Source of the DNA: Pseudolachnospira sp964507035
Lineage (GTDB): Bacteria; Bacillota; Clostridia; Lachnospirales; Lachnospiraceae
Reading direction: 5' to 3'
Assembly (NCBI GenBank): GCA_964507035.1
Contig: CAZDOQ010000051.1
Coordinates: 1-11,213, forward strand
Length of the DNA: 11,213 nucleotides
The notes under the pieces are model-generated. The model was given only the letters and a program-made list of their open reading frames with translations, was not told the origin of the DNA and did not search any database. Made by a program: the position numbers and the translations under genes. Positions 1 to 6,221 of this stretch are shown piece by piece (position 1 is the stretch's first letter; each line of letters begins with the position of its first letter).

Positions 1-31
1 CAAATATCTATGACACCTTGCTGCGGCGTAG

Positions 32-1006
32 CTATTTGTTCTTTTCCTGATACAGTTCCAGCACCCGGTCCTCAAAGTGGACCAGAGATCCTTTGTTCAA
101 CTGATAATCAAAGGGAATCACCCGGCCGCCCCCTTCCTGGTAGGCGGTGATCAGAGCTGATGCCCGGGGATAGTCCTCCGCCGAGTAGGCAGGCGGAACC
201 AGCAGCACGTCTGTGGTCCGGAGCCCCCGCTCCATGTCCGGCATGTTTTCCTCCCCCACAAAGGTTTTGATCTGCTCCAAATTGTCAAAATTGGCCAGCA
301 CTTCCTCCATGATATCCAGGAAAATCTGACTGCCGCTCCAAAAAGAGACCCGGCTGTCGGAGGGGATCTTGACAATTTCAATGACGCTGTCCAGCTTCAG
401 ATCCAGCATGACCTTCTCCAGCCGGTCCACCTGGGAGGGAATGGCAAAGGCCACCTCGTCATAGTGTTTGGAGGTGGTGACAATACAGTCCGCCCCTTCC
501 AACTGCTCCGGGTCTTGCCGGAATTCCGGCAGGACCATCATCCGCAGGGAGATCCCCTTCATTTTCTGGAGCTGCCGGCGGACGGAGGAGAGGCATTCCT
601 CGCAGCAGTCGATCCAGGCCACCCGGACCCGGGCTTCTTCATGCAGGAATTCATCCAGCACCTGGGAGAAGATCCGGCTGCTTTCCGGCGGCATAATACC
701 CATGGACCGCAGCTGTTCCAGCGCCTGCCGGAAAGTTTCCCGGGCAATCTTTCGGGCTTCTTCCCGGTTGTACTGGGCCACAAAAGACCCGCTTCCCTGG
801 ACGGTGACGATCCGGCCTGTTTTCTGCAGTTCCCGGTACGCAGTTTTGATGGTTCCCCGGGAGAGACCGGTCTCCTCCTCCAGCATCCGTTCGGTGGGGA
901 GGCGGTCTCCGGGCTGCATGGCGCCGGAGCGGATCTGTTCCTCAATCTGATCGCACAACTGCCGGTAGGCCGGAGTCTTACTGGTTTTATCAATGGAAAA
1001 TGACAT
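32..1006 (-). CDS. GntR-family transcriptional regulator with a large C-terminal effector domain
   Basis: This encodes a 324-residue DNA-binding regulator. Residues about 11-77 form a typical GntR winged helix: YRQLCDQIEEQI, then GDRLPTER, TGLSRGTIKTAYREL and a wing ending GSGSFVAQY. The remaining ~245 residues are not a recognisable UTRA or FCD domain; alternating strands and helices suggest a Rossmann or periplasmic-binding-like ligand domain (inference). The start at 1006 is chosen because GGGAGG (1013-1018) lies 6 bases upstream, and because an upstream extension to 1147 would translate through the promoter into a hydrophobic, unrelated stretch. It is divergent from hutH, which makes it the likely local regulator of hutH, plausibly responding to histidine, urocanate or another pathway ligand. 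The ligand and the sign of regulation are not shown by the sequence. The GntR assignment is firm; the effector fold is uncertain. Confidence 0.9.
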   Translation of the reverse strand: MSFSIDKTSKTPAYRQLCDQIEEQIRSGAMQPGDRLPTERMLEEETGLSRGTIKTAYRELQKTGRIVTVQGSGSFVAQYNREEARKIARETFRQALEQLRSMGIMPPESSRIFSQVLDEFLHEEARVRVAWIDCCEECLSSVRRQLQKMKGISLRMMVLPEFRQDPEQLEGADCIVTTSKHYDEVAFAIPSQVDRLEKVMLDLKLDSVIEIVKIPSDSRVSFWSGSQIFLDIMEEVLANFDNLEQIKTFVGEENMPDMERGLRTTDVLLVPPAYSAEDYPRASALITAYQEGGGRVIPFDYQLNKGSLVHFEDRVLELYQEKNK

Positions 1007-1033
1007 GGATAACCTCCCAAACTTTCTCTTCCC

Positions 1034-1078
1034 TATCACTTTACCACAATGACGTGATAATGTCAAGGGAAAGTGATA
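1034..1078. promoter_or_regulatory. Inverted repeat bracketing the regulator promoter, candidate operator
   Basis: TATCACTTT (1034-1042) and its exact reverse complement AAAGTGATA (1070-1078) are separated by 27 bases. The left arm overlaps the -10 box of the divergent regulator gene, and the right arm sits just outside its -35 box. A shorter imperfect dyad with TGAC/GTCA ends (1050-1065) lies between them and carries another GTGATA. The layout fits autoregulation by the GntR protein, possibly with looping or side-by-side dimers. The binding assignment is inference. Confidence 0.45.
1038..1066 (-). promoter_or_regulatory. Sigma-70 type promoter of the GntR regulator gene
   Basis: On the minus strand, a perfect -35 TTGACA (1066-1061) is followed after 17 bases by TAAAGT (1043-1038), which matches 4 of 6 consensus -10 positions. 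Predicted transcription starts near 1031, leaving a leader of about 25 bases that contains the GGGAGG ribosome site. Confidence 0.65.
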
Positions 1079-1140
1079 TACCCAAAAATAAAAAAAGGTG
1101 CAAAATGATAAAAATGGTACAGAAAAATAAACCCTACTTA

Positions 1141-1169
1141 TTGACATTTGTATAAACCAATGATATGAT
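1141..1169 (+). promoter_or_regulatory. Sigma-70 type promoter of hutH
   Basis: Perfect TTGACA (1141-1146), a 17-base spacer, then TATGAT (1164-1169, 5 of 6 consensus). Transcription should start near 1176, giving a leader of about 47 bases to the hutH ATG. TGATA is repeated in and around the -10 box. No sigma-54 type element is visible here, so hutH appears to be controlled differently from the downstream PLP enzyme/antiporter unit. Confidence 0.75.
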
Positions 1170-1222
1170 AAGGACAGAAAAAATGCGATACCAACGTTTT
1201 ATAGAAAGAGAGAAGTTATAAA

Positions 1223-2794
1223 ATGGAACAGACAAGTGCGGTGAAAAAGGTCGTAAATCCGAAGGACTTCCACGAGATCTGCCTGACGGGTCAGGGACTG
1301 ACAGTGGAGATGGTGGTGGCAGTGGCCCGTTTTGGAGCCCATGTGACCATCTCGCAGGAGGCGGTGGAAAAAATGCGCGCCTCCCGGCGGCTGACGGAGA
1401 AAATTGTGGCAGGGGATGATCCGGTTTACGGGATCAACACCGGTTTCGGTGAGTTCAGCAAGGTGCGGATTGACCATGACAGCATTGACCAGCTCCAGAA
1501 AAACCTGATCATGAGCCACAGCAACGCAGTGGGCCAGCCTCTGAAGGAGGAAGTAGTCCGGTCCATGCTGCTGCTCCGGGCTAACGCTTTGTGCAACGGC
1601 TTTTCCGGTATCCGGCCGGAGGTGGTACAGCTGCTGGTGGATATGCTGAACGCAGGCGTCCATCCGGTGGTGCCGGAGAAAGGGTCCTTGGGCGCCAGCG
1701 GGGATCTGGCTCCTCTGGCTCACATGGTTCTGCCCATGCTGGGTCTGGGCAAAGCCTGTTATAAAGGACAGCGGATGACCGGCGCGGAAGCCATGGAGAA
1801 GGCAGGACTAAAGCCGGTGAGCCTGAAAGCCAAAGAGGGCCTGGCCCTGATCAACGGCACCCAGGTGCTGACCTCCATTGGTACTCTGGCCTGCTATGAC
1901 ACCCTGCAGGCAGCCCGGCTAGGCGATATTGCCGTGTCTTTGTCCATGGAGGCCCTGACGGCTCTGCTCAATGCCTTTGATCCCAGAGTCCAGGCAGTGC
2001 GGCCCCATCCGGGTCAGGCTTTGGTGGCCGCCAATGTGCGGGCACTGACCCAGGGCAGCGGCATTCTGGCTCACTCTCAGAATCTGCGGGTTCAGGATGC
2101 CTACGCCATCCGCTGCACCAGCCAGGTTCATGGGGCGGTGCGGGACGCGCTGGACTATGTGCGGAACGCCATCGAGATCGAACTGAATTCCGTGACGGAT
2201 AATCCTATCCTCTTTACGGAGCAGGGAGATGTGATTTCCGGCGGAAACTTCCATGGAGAGCCCATGGCCTTTGCCTTTGATTTCCTGGGCATTGTCTGCT
2301 CGGAACTGGCCAACATTTCCGAGCGCCGTTTGGAGCGTCTGGTGAACCCCAACTTGAGCAACGGTCTGCCGGCGTTTTTGGTAAAAGAAGGAGGCATCAA
2401 CTCCGGATTTATGATCTGCCAGTACAGCGCTGCTTCCATGGTTTCGGAGAACAAGGTGCTGGCCCATCCTGCCAGCGTGGATTCCATTCCCAGTTCCGCC
2501 AACCAGGAGGATCATGTGAGCATGGGTACCACGGCGGCCAGAAAGGCGGCTCAGATTGTGGAGAATACTCTCTCTGTCATTGCCTTTGAGCTGATGGCGG
2601 GAGCCCAGGGCATGGATCTGCGGGGCGGCGATCCCTCCCCGGCAACCCGGAAAGTCTACGCCAAAATCCGGGAAAAGGTGGCTTACTATGATAAAGACCG
2701 GGAGATCTGGAAGGATGTTTCGGCCATGAATGCGCTGGTTCGGGACGGCAGCCTGGTGGAACTGGTTTCCCGGATGGTGCCGGAGTTCCAGTAA
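1223..2794 (+). CDS. hutH: Histidine ammonia-lyase (MIO-dependent)
   Basis: This 523-residue cytosolic enzyme deaminates L-histidine to trans-urocanate and ammonia, the first step of histidine degradation. The Ala158-Ser159-Gly160 triad in GSLGASGDLAPLAH forms the autocatalytic MIO electrophile. Other family residues are Tyr69 (VYGINTGFG), Asn211 (INGTQ), Gln291, Tyr294 and Arg297 (VQDAYAIRC), Phe343 (GGNFHGEP) and Glu429 (NQEDHVSM). Ser-His at 98-99 occupies the selectivity position, as in histidine lyases rather than the Phe-Leu of phenylalanine lyases, so histidine is the favoured substrate. Length is close to the usual ~510 residues. The ATG at 1223 follows a purine-rich GAGAGAAG by 7 bases. 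It is monocistronic here, between a good promoter and a strong terminator, and no urocanase, imidazolonepropionase or formiminotransferase gene is in the window. Confidence 0.95.
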   Translation: MEQTSAVKKVVNPKDFHEICLTGQGLTVEMVVAVARFGAHVTISQEAVEKMRASRRLTEKIVAGDDPVYGINTGFGEFSKVRIDHDSIDQLQKNLIMSHSNAVGQPLKEEVVRSMLLLRANALCNGFSGIRPEVVQLLVDMLNAGVHPVVPEKGSLGASGDLAPLAHMVLPMLGLGKACYKGQRMTGAEAMEKAGLKPVSLKAKEGLALINGTQVLTSIGTLACYDTLQAARLGDIAVSLSMEALTALLNAFDPRVQAVRPHPGQALVAANVRALTQGSGILAHSQNLRVQDAYAIRCTSQVHGAVRDALDYVRNAIEIELNSVTDNPILFTEQGDVISGGNFHGEPMAFAFDFLGIVCSELANISERRLERLVNPNLSNGLPAFLVKEGGINSGFMICQYSAASMVSENKVLAHPASVDSIPSSANQEDHVSMGTTAARKAAQIVENTLSVIAFELMAGAQGMDLRGGDPSPATRKVYAKIREKVAYYDKDREIWKDVSAMNALVRDGSLVELVSRMVPEFQ

Positions 2795-2814
2795 AGCCGC
2801 AGTTCCAGTTTATA

Positions 2815-2850
2815 GCAAGGAGAGGGAGTCGTTCGGTTCCCTCTCCTTGC
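2815..2850 (+). terminator. Intrinsic terminator after hutH
   Basis: A perfect 13-bp stem, GCAAGGAGAGGGA (2815-2827) pairing with TCCCTCTCCTTGC (2838-2850), with a 10-base loop. It lies 21 bases after the hutH stop. The T-tract that follows (TTGTGTT) is weak, so termination may be incomplete, but the stem is stable. Confidence 0.75.
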
Positions 2851-2894
2851 TTGTGTTGCGGGCAGTTTTTCCGCCGGGACTTTCGGGGTTTTTC

Positions 2895-2924
2895 TTGCCA
2901 GGACGGACGGGGATTGGGTATAAT
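2895..2924 (+). promoter_or_regulatory. Sigma-70 type promoter of the sigma-54 activator gene
   Basis: TTGCCA (2895-2900), an 18-base spacer and a perfect TATAAT (2919-2924). The start would be near 2931, immediately before the AAGGAGG ribosome site at 2935-2941, so the leader is very short. Confidence 0.7.
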
Positions 2925-2948
2925 GCACTTGAACAAGGAGGAAAACCC

Positions 2949-5015
2949 ATGAAGCAGATCGTCGTGATTGCCTACAACATGAGAACGGCAGCGTCCTATG
3001 CCAGACAGCTGGTCTCCCTGCTGGGGGAGCAGGAGGTGCCGGCGGAGGCCTACGCCATGGAGCGGGGACTGCCCTCCCGCATTTCAGCGGATGCGGTGCT
3101 CCTGTCCGCCCATTTTATCTACACCCTGCTGGAGGACCGGCTGCGGGAATGCCGGCATGTGATTGTGGCGGATATCACGCTGCCGGCAAAGGCGCTGGAC
3201 TGCCTGCGGGAGATGCCTTCGGGGACCCGGGCTATGCTGGTGAACACCACCATGGAGATGGCGGTGGAGACCATCAACCTGATCCGCAATGCGGGCATTT
3301 ACCACATTGAACTGGTTCCGGTGTATCCGGGCATGGAGGAGATTCCTCCCCTGTCTCTGGCGGTGACGCCGGGGGAGCGGGGGCTGGTGCCGGCCCAGGC
3401 CACGGAGGTCATTGATCTGCAGGACCGGGTTCTGTCCGCCGGCACCATCACCAATCTGGCGGCGAAACTGGAACTGACCCGGCGCCTGCGGTCGTCTAAG
3501 GTACAGACCTATTTTGATAGCCTGATCCGCAGCGACTGGGGGATTGAACAGCTGCTCAGCCGGGTTTCAGAGCAGGAGAGAAAGTTGGATCTGCTGATGC
3601 AGGTGTTTGAAGGGGGCATTATCACATTCGCCCGGGATGGACGGGTGGAGTTTTTGAATCCGGCGGCCCGGCAGCTGCTGGGGAACCGGGTCCAGTCCGC
3701 TGTGGGGAGCCAGGTGGAGGAACTGCTTCCGGAGTTGGAGACGCTGCAGATGCTTCATCTCAAAGAGCCCATCCGGGACCAGGTTATGACGGTGGGCGGG
3801 CAGCTGATGGACATTTCCGTGTATCCTCTGGCCGGTTCCTTGGACAGAGAGGAGTATGTGCTGATGATGCGGACCATGGAGGAGGTGGAGCGGAATTCGT
3901 TTCAGATCCGGCGGCAGGTGATGAAGAAGGGGCATGTGGCCAAGCATAACTTTTCCCATATCCGCACCCAGAATCCCAAAATGCAGCAGTTGAAGGAGAC
4001 AGCCTGGCGGATGGCCGCTTCTTCCTCCTCCATCGTCATCTACGGAAAAAGCGGAACCGGCAAAGAACTGTTTGCCCAGTCCATCCACAATGCTTCTCCC
4101 CGCCGGAACTATCCTTTTATTGCCATCAACTGCGCCTCCATTCCGGAGAATCTTCTGGAAAGCGAGCTGTTTGGGTACAGCGAAGGGGCTTTCACCGGCG
4201 CCAAAAAAGGGGGCAAGCGGGGCTACTTTGAACTGGCCCACAAAGGAACGCTGTTCCTGGATGAGATCGGAGAGATGGACCTGGGGCTCCAGGCCCGGAT
4301 CCTCCGGGTGCTTCAGGAAAAGGAGGTGACCCGGGTAGGCGGGGACAGCGTCATCAGTGTGGATGTGCGGATTCTCTCCGCCAGCAACAAACGGCTGCTG
4401 GATCTGGTGCGCCAAGGTCGGTTCCGGGAGGATCTGTATTACCGGCTCAATGTGCTCTCCATTGAAATTCCTCCATTGCGGGAGCGGAGGGAGGACGTGC
4501 CGCTGTTGATTCGGGATTTCCAGAACCAGCTGCAAACGGAGTTCACCCTGACACAGGAGGCGCAGGCGTTTCTGGCCGGGTATCCCTGGCCCGGGAATGT
4601 CCGGGAATTGGGGAACTTTGTGGAACGGCTCTCCTATCTGGGAAAGGCCGTCATGGGGCTGGAGGATGTCCGGTCCCAGCTGGATGAGCAGCCGGAGTCT
4701 CCCGCGGCGGCAAAAGACTGGTGGGGAGAGCAGTTTCTGGCGCAGCAGGAACAACTGGAGGTATATGGAGTCCTCCTCTCTCTCTTACAGGCAAACCGGG
4801 AGCGGGGCGTGCACCAGGGAAGAGGCGGGCTCAGCCGGGAACTGGCAAAACAGGGACACTTTCTCAGCGAGCAGCAAGTGCGGGCTTGCCTGGGGACGCT
4901 GCGGCGTTATGGGCTGGTGACCATTTACGCTGGCAGGCGAGGAACGGAAATTACTGAGGAAGGACGGCAGGTTTTGCGGGAAATTGGTTCAAAAACAGGT
5001 TACAATATAACCTGA
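2949..5015 (+). CDS. Sigma-54-dependent enhancer-binding regulator with PAS, AAA+ and C-terminal winged-helix-like region
   Basis: A 688-residue activator that opens sigma-54 RNA polymerase complexes by ATP hydrolysis. The ATG at 2949 follows AAGGAGG by 7 bases. Residues ~1-155 form an alpha/beta sensor-like region that I cannot assign to a family. Residues ~205-315 look like a PAS domain (MQVFEGGIITFARDGRVEFLN). The AAA+ domain (~335-565) carries Walker A GKSGTGKE (366-373), the sigma-54 contact loop GAFTGA (413-418), Walker B TLFLDE (434-439), the RFREDLYYRL arginine region (491-500) and WPGNVREL (547-554). The usual Fis-type helix-turn-helix is not apparent. Instead the last ~85 residues (LSRELAKQGHFLSEQQVRAC, then GLVTIYAGRRGTEITEEG) resemble a winged helix. 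The sigma-54 promoter immediately downstream makes the PLP enzyme/antiporter unit its obvious target. The activating ligand is unknown. Confidence 0.93.
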   Translation: MKQIVVIAYNMRTAASYARQLVSLLGEQEVPAEAYAMERGLPSRISADAVLLSAHFIYTLLEDRLRECRHVIVADITLPAKALDCLREMPSGTRAMLVNTTMEMAVETINLIRNAGIYHIELVPVYPGMEEIPPLSLAVTPGERGLVPAQATEVIDLQDRVLSAGTITNLAAKLELTRRLRSSKVQTYFDSLIRSDWGIEQLLSRVSEQERKLDLLMQVFEGGIITFARDGRVEFLNPAARQLLGNRVQSAVGSQVEELLPELETLQMLHLKEPIRDQVMTVGGQLMDISVYPLAGSLDREEYVLMMRTMEEVERNSFQIRRQVMKKGHVAKHNFSHIRTQNPKMQQLKETAWRMAASSSSIVIYGKSGTGKELFAQSIHNASPRRNYPFIAINCASIPENLLESELFGYSEGAFTGAKKGGKRGYFELAHKGTLFLDEIGEMDLGLQARILRVLQEKEVTRVGGDSVISVDVRILSASNKRLLDLVRQGRFREDLYYRLNVLSIEIPPLRERREDVPLLIRDFQNQLQTEFTLTQEAQAFLAGYPWPGNVRELGNFVERLSYLGKAVMGLEDVRSQLDEQPESPAAAKDWWGEQFLAQQEQLEVYGVLLSLLQANRERGVHQGRGGLSRELAKQGHFLSEQQVRACLGTLRRYGLVTIYAGRRGTEITEEGRQVLREIGSKTGYNIT
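4996..5014. promoter_or_regulatory. Perfect dyad, candidate upstream activating site for the sigma-54 activator
   Basis: CAGGTTA (4996-5002), five bases, then TAACCTG (5008-5014): a perfect 7-bp inverted repeat. It overlaps the last codons and stop of the activator gene. Its centre lies about 156 bases upstream of the predicted sigma-54 start, within the usual range for enhancer sites. No T-tract follows, so it is not a terminator. Binding by the neighbouring activator is inference. Confidence 0.5.
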
Positions 5016-5066
5016 AAAACAACCGATTCCGAACCGCCTTTGTTCGTAGACTTTCCAAGAGGGACG

Positions 5067-5099
5067 GCGGCAAAAAGGCCGGAACATGCGGTAAAAAGG
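5067..5099 (+). repeat. Two direct repeats of GCGG(C/T)AAAAAGG spaced 21 bases apart
   Basis: GCGGCAAAAAGG (5067-5078) and GCGGTAAAAAGG (5088-5099) match at 11 of 12 positions with a 21-base period, about two helical turns. They lie between the dyad at 4996 and the sigma-54 promoter. The second copy overlaps the left arm of the terminator stem. They could be protein-binding sites or coincidence. Confidence 0.35.
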
Positions 5100-5127
5100 G
5101 GATTCCTGATTTCAGGGATCCTTTTTT
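5094..5127 (+). terminator. Intrinsic terminator after the sigma-54 activator gene
   Basis: GATTCCTG (5101-5108) pairs with CAGGGATC (5113-5120) across an ATTT loop, and the stem extends outward through G-C, two G-U and four A-T pairs to 5094/5127. This gives a 15-bp stem with three G-U pairs and a run of six T at 5122-5127. It ends read-through from the activator 7 bases before the sigma-54 promoter begins, insulating the downstream genes. Confidence 0.75.
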
Positions 5128-5133
5128 GGCGAA

Positions 5134-5150
5134 TTGGCATGGGATTTGCG
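5134..5150 (+). promoter_or_regulatory. Sigma-54 (-24/-12) promoter of the PLP enzyme/antiporter unit
   Basis: TTGGCATGGGATTTGCG matches the sigma-54 consensus YTGGCACGRNNNTTGCW at 15 of 17 positions. The invariant GG (5136-5137) and GC (5148-5149) are separated by the required 10 bases. Transcription should start near 5161, which gives a leader of about 30 bases and excludes starts upstream of it for the next gene. The gene just upstream encodes a sigma-54 activator, which independently supports the call. Confidence 0.85.
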
Positions 5151-5190
5151 GACATATAGAGTGAAACCAAAAGGATCGAGAGAGGAGATG

Positions 5191-6183
5191 ATGACAGTGC
5201 AGACACTGGAACCGGCGCTTTCCCAAGTGGACCGGGTGCGTCTGGCGGTGCTTCCCACACCGCTGGAGCCTTTGGCCAACCGGGAAAAGGAATTAGAACA
5301 TTCTGGTATCTGGATCAAACGGGACGACCTGACGGGGCTGGGGCCCGGTGGCAACAAGCTGCGGAGCCTGGAGTTTCTGGCGGGACACGCCGTCGCTCAG
5401 GGGAAGGACACGCTGATTGCTTCCGGCCCCCTTCAGTCCAATCTGTGCACGCTGACGGCGGCGGCCTGCGCCAAGCTGGGCCTTCGCTGTGTGCTGGTAC
5501 ACAACGGCACCAAGCCGGAGCGGGCAGAGGGAAACGTGCTGCTGAACCGGCTTTTGGGAGCGGAGTCCCATTATCTGGGCACTGTGGATTCCGCAGAGCG
5601 GGAGCGCTATGTGGAGGCGCTCTGTGAAAAGCTGTCCGGCACCTGCCGCCCTTATGTGATCCGCAACGGTGCGACCACCGGCCGGGGGGCCCTGGGCTAC
5701 ACCAACGCGGTTCCGGAATTGGCTGCCCAGTTCCGGGAGAGAGGCCTGCAGGATGTGACGCTCTTTGCCCCCGGCGGAAACGGCGGAGTGGCCACGGGTC
5801 TGATCTACGGCAATGCCCTTCTGGGTTTTCCCTTCCGGGTGGTAATCATCAGCGTGGAGGATGACCGGGATACTTTAAGCCGTCACATTCAAGAGACCAT
5901 GGCGGATCTGGAGGCCATTCTGGGCCTCCCCTTCCCGGGGAGGCTTGAGGATGCCTGCGTGCTGGACGGCTCCTACCGGGGAGCAGGCTGGGGAGCCAAT
6001 ACCCTGGAGAGCTGCCGGGCGGTGGAGGACTTTGCCCGGCGGGAAGGCATTTTGGTGGAACATGTGTACAACAGCAAGGTGTTGGTGGGGATGGAGGATT
6101 ACATCCGCCGGGGCCGGGTCCCCGGGGCAGCCTGCTATCTGCACACCGGCGGCTTTGGTTCTCTGTTCGCGCAGTATCAGTAG
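5191..6183 (+). CDS. PLP-dependent enzyme of the D-cysteine desulfhydrase / ACC deaminase family
   Basis: A 330-residue fold-type II PLP enzyme that probably deaminates or eliminates from a small amino acid; the exact substrate is unknown. The N-terminus LPTPLEPL and WIKRDDLTG are family hallmarks. Lys56 in GPGGNK should hold PLP. LQSN (81-84) keeps the serine equivalent to the ACC deaminase catalytic serine, APGGNGGVATG (193-203) forms the phosphate loop, and HTGGFG (318-323) lies near the C-terminus. Deviations are notable: QSN is followed by LCT where characterised members usually have a His/Gln-x-Arg pattern, and GGNKLRS replaces the usual GGNKxRK. The start is uncertain among ATG 5188, ATG 5191 and GTG 5197, all following AGAGGAG (5181-5187). 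A TTG at 5134 lies inside the sigma-54 promoter and is excluded. The antiporter gene follows after 38 bases, so the two form an operon. Confidence 0.88.
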   Translation: MTVQTLEPALSQVDRVRLAVLPTPLEPLANREKELEHSGIWIKRDDLTGLGPGGNKLRSLEFLAGHAVAQGKDTLIASGPLQSNLCTLTAAACAKLGLRCVLVHNGTKPERAEGNVLLNRLLGAESHYLGTVDSAERERYVEALCEKLSGTCRPYVIRNGATTGRGALGYTNAVPELAAQFRERGLQDVTLFAPGGNGGVATGLIYGNALLGFPFRVVIISVEDDRDTLSRHIQETMADLEAILGLPFPGRLEDACVLDGSYRGAGWGANTLESCRAVEDFARREGILVEHVYNSKVLVGMEDYIRRGRVPGAACYLHTGGFGSLFAQYQ

Positions 6184-6221
6184 AAACTGGAAACCCACAA
6201 ATTTTGTGAGAGGAGGCAACT

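Noticed and set aside
464..1003. Long plus-strand reading frames opposite the GntR gene, and similar long antisense frames under hutH, the antiporter and the activator
   Set aside because: They are low-complexity shadows created by GC-rich codon bias; the frames named as genes carry the family motifs and ribosome sites.
1007..1147. 47-codon N-terminal extension of the GntR regulator starting at 1147
   Set aside because: It would translate through the regulator's own promoter and has no ribosome site; the start at 1006 has GGGAGG and begins the GntR domain correctly.
2730..2948. Longer start for the sigma-54 activator overlapping the end of hutH
   Set aside because: It would read through the hutH terminator and the TATAAT promoter; ATG 2949 has an AAGGAGG 7 bases upstream.
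5134..5187. TTG start at 5134 (or GTG 5161) for the PLP enzyme
   Set aside because: The TTG is the -24 element of the sigma-54 promoter and lies before the predicted transcript start; the GTG sits at the start site itself without a ribosome site.
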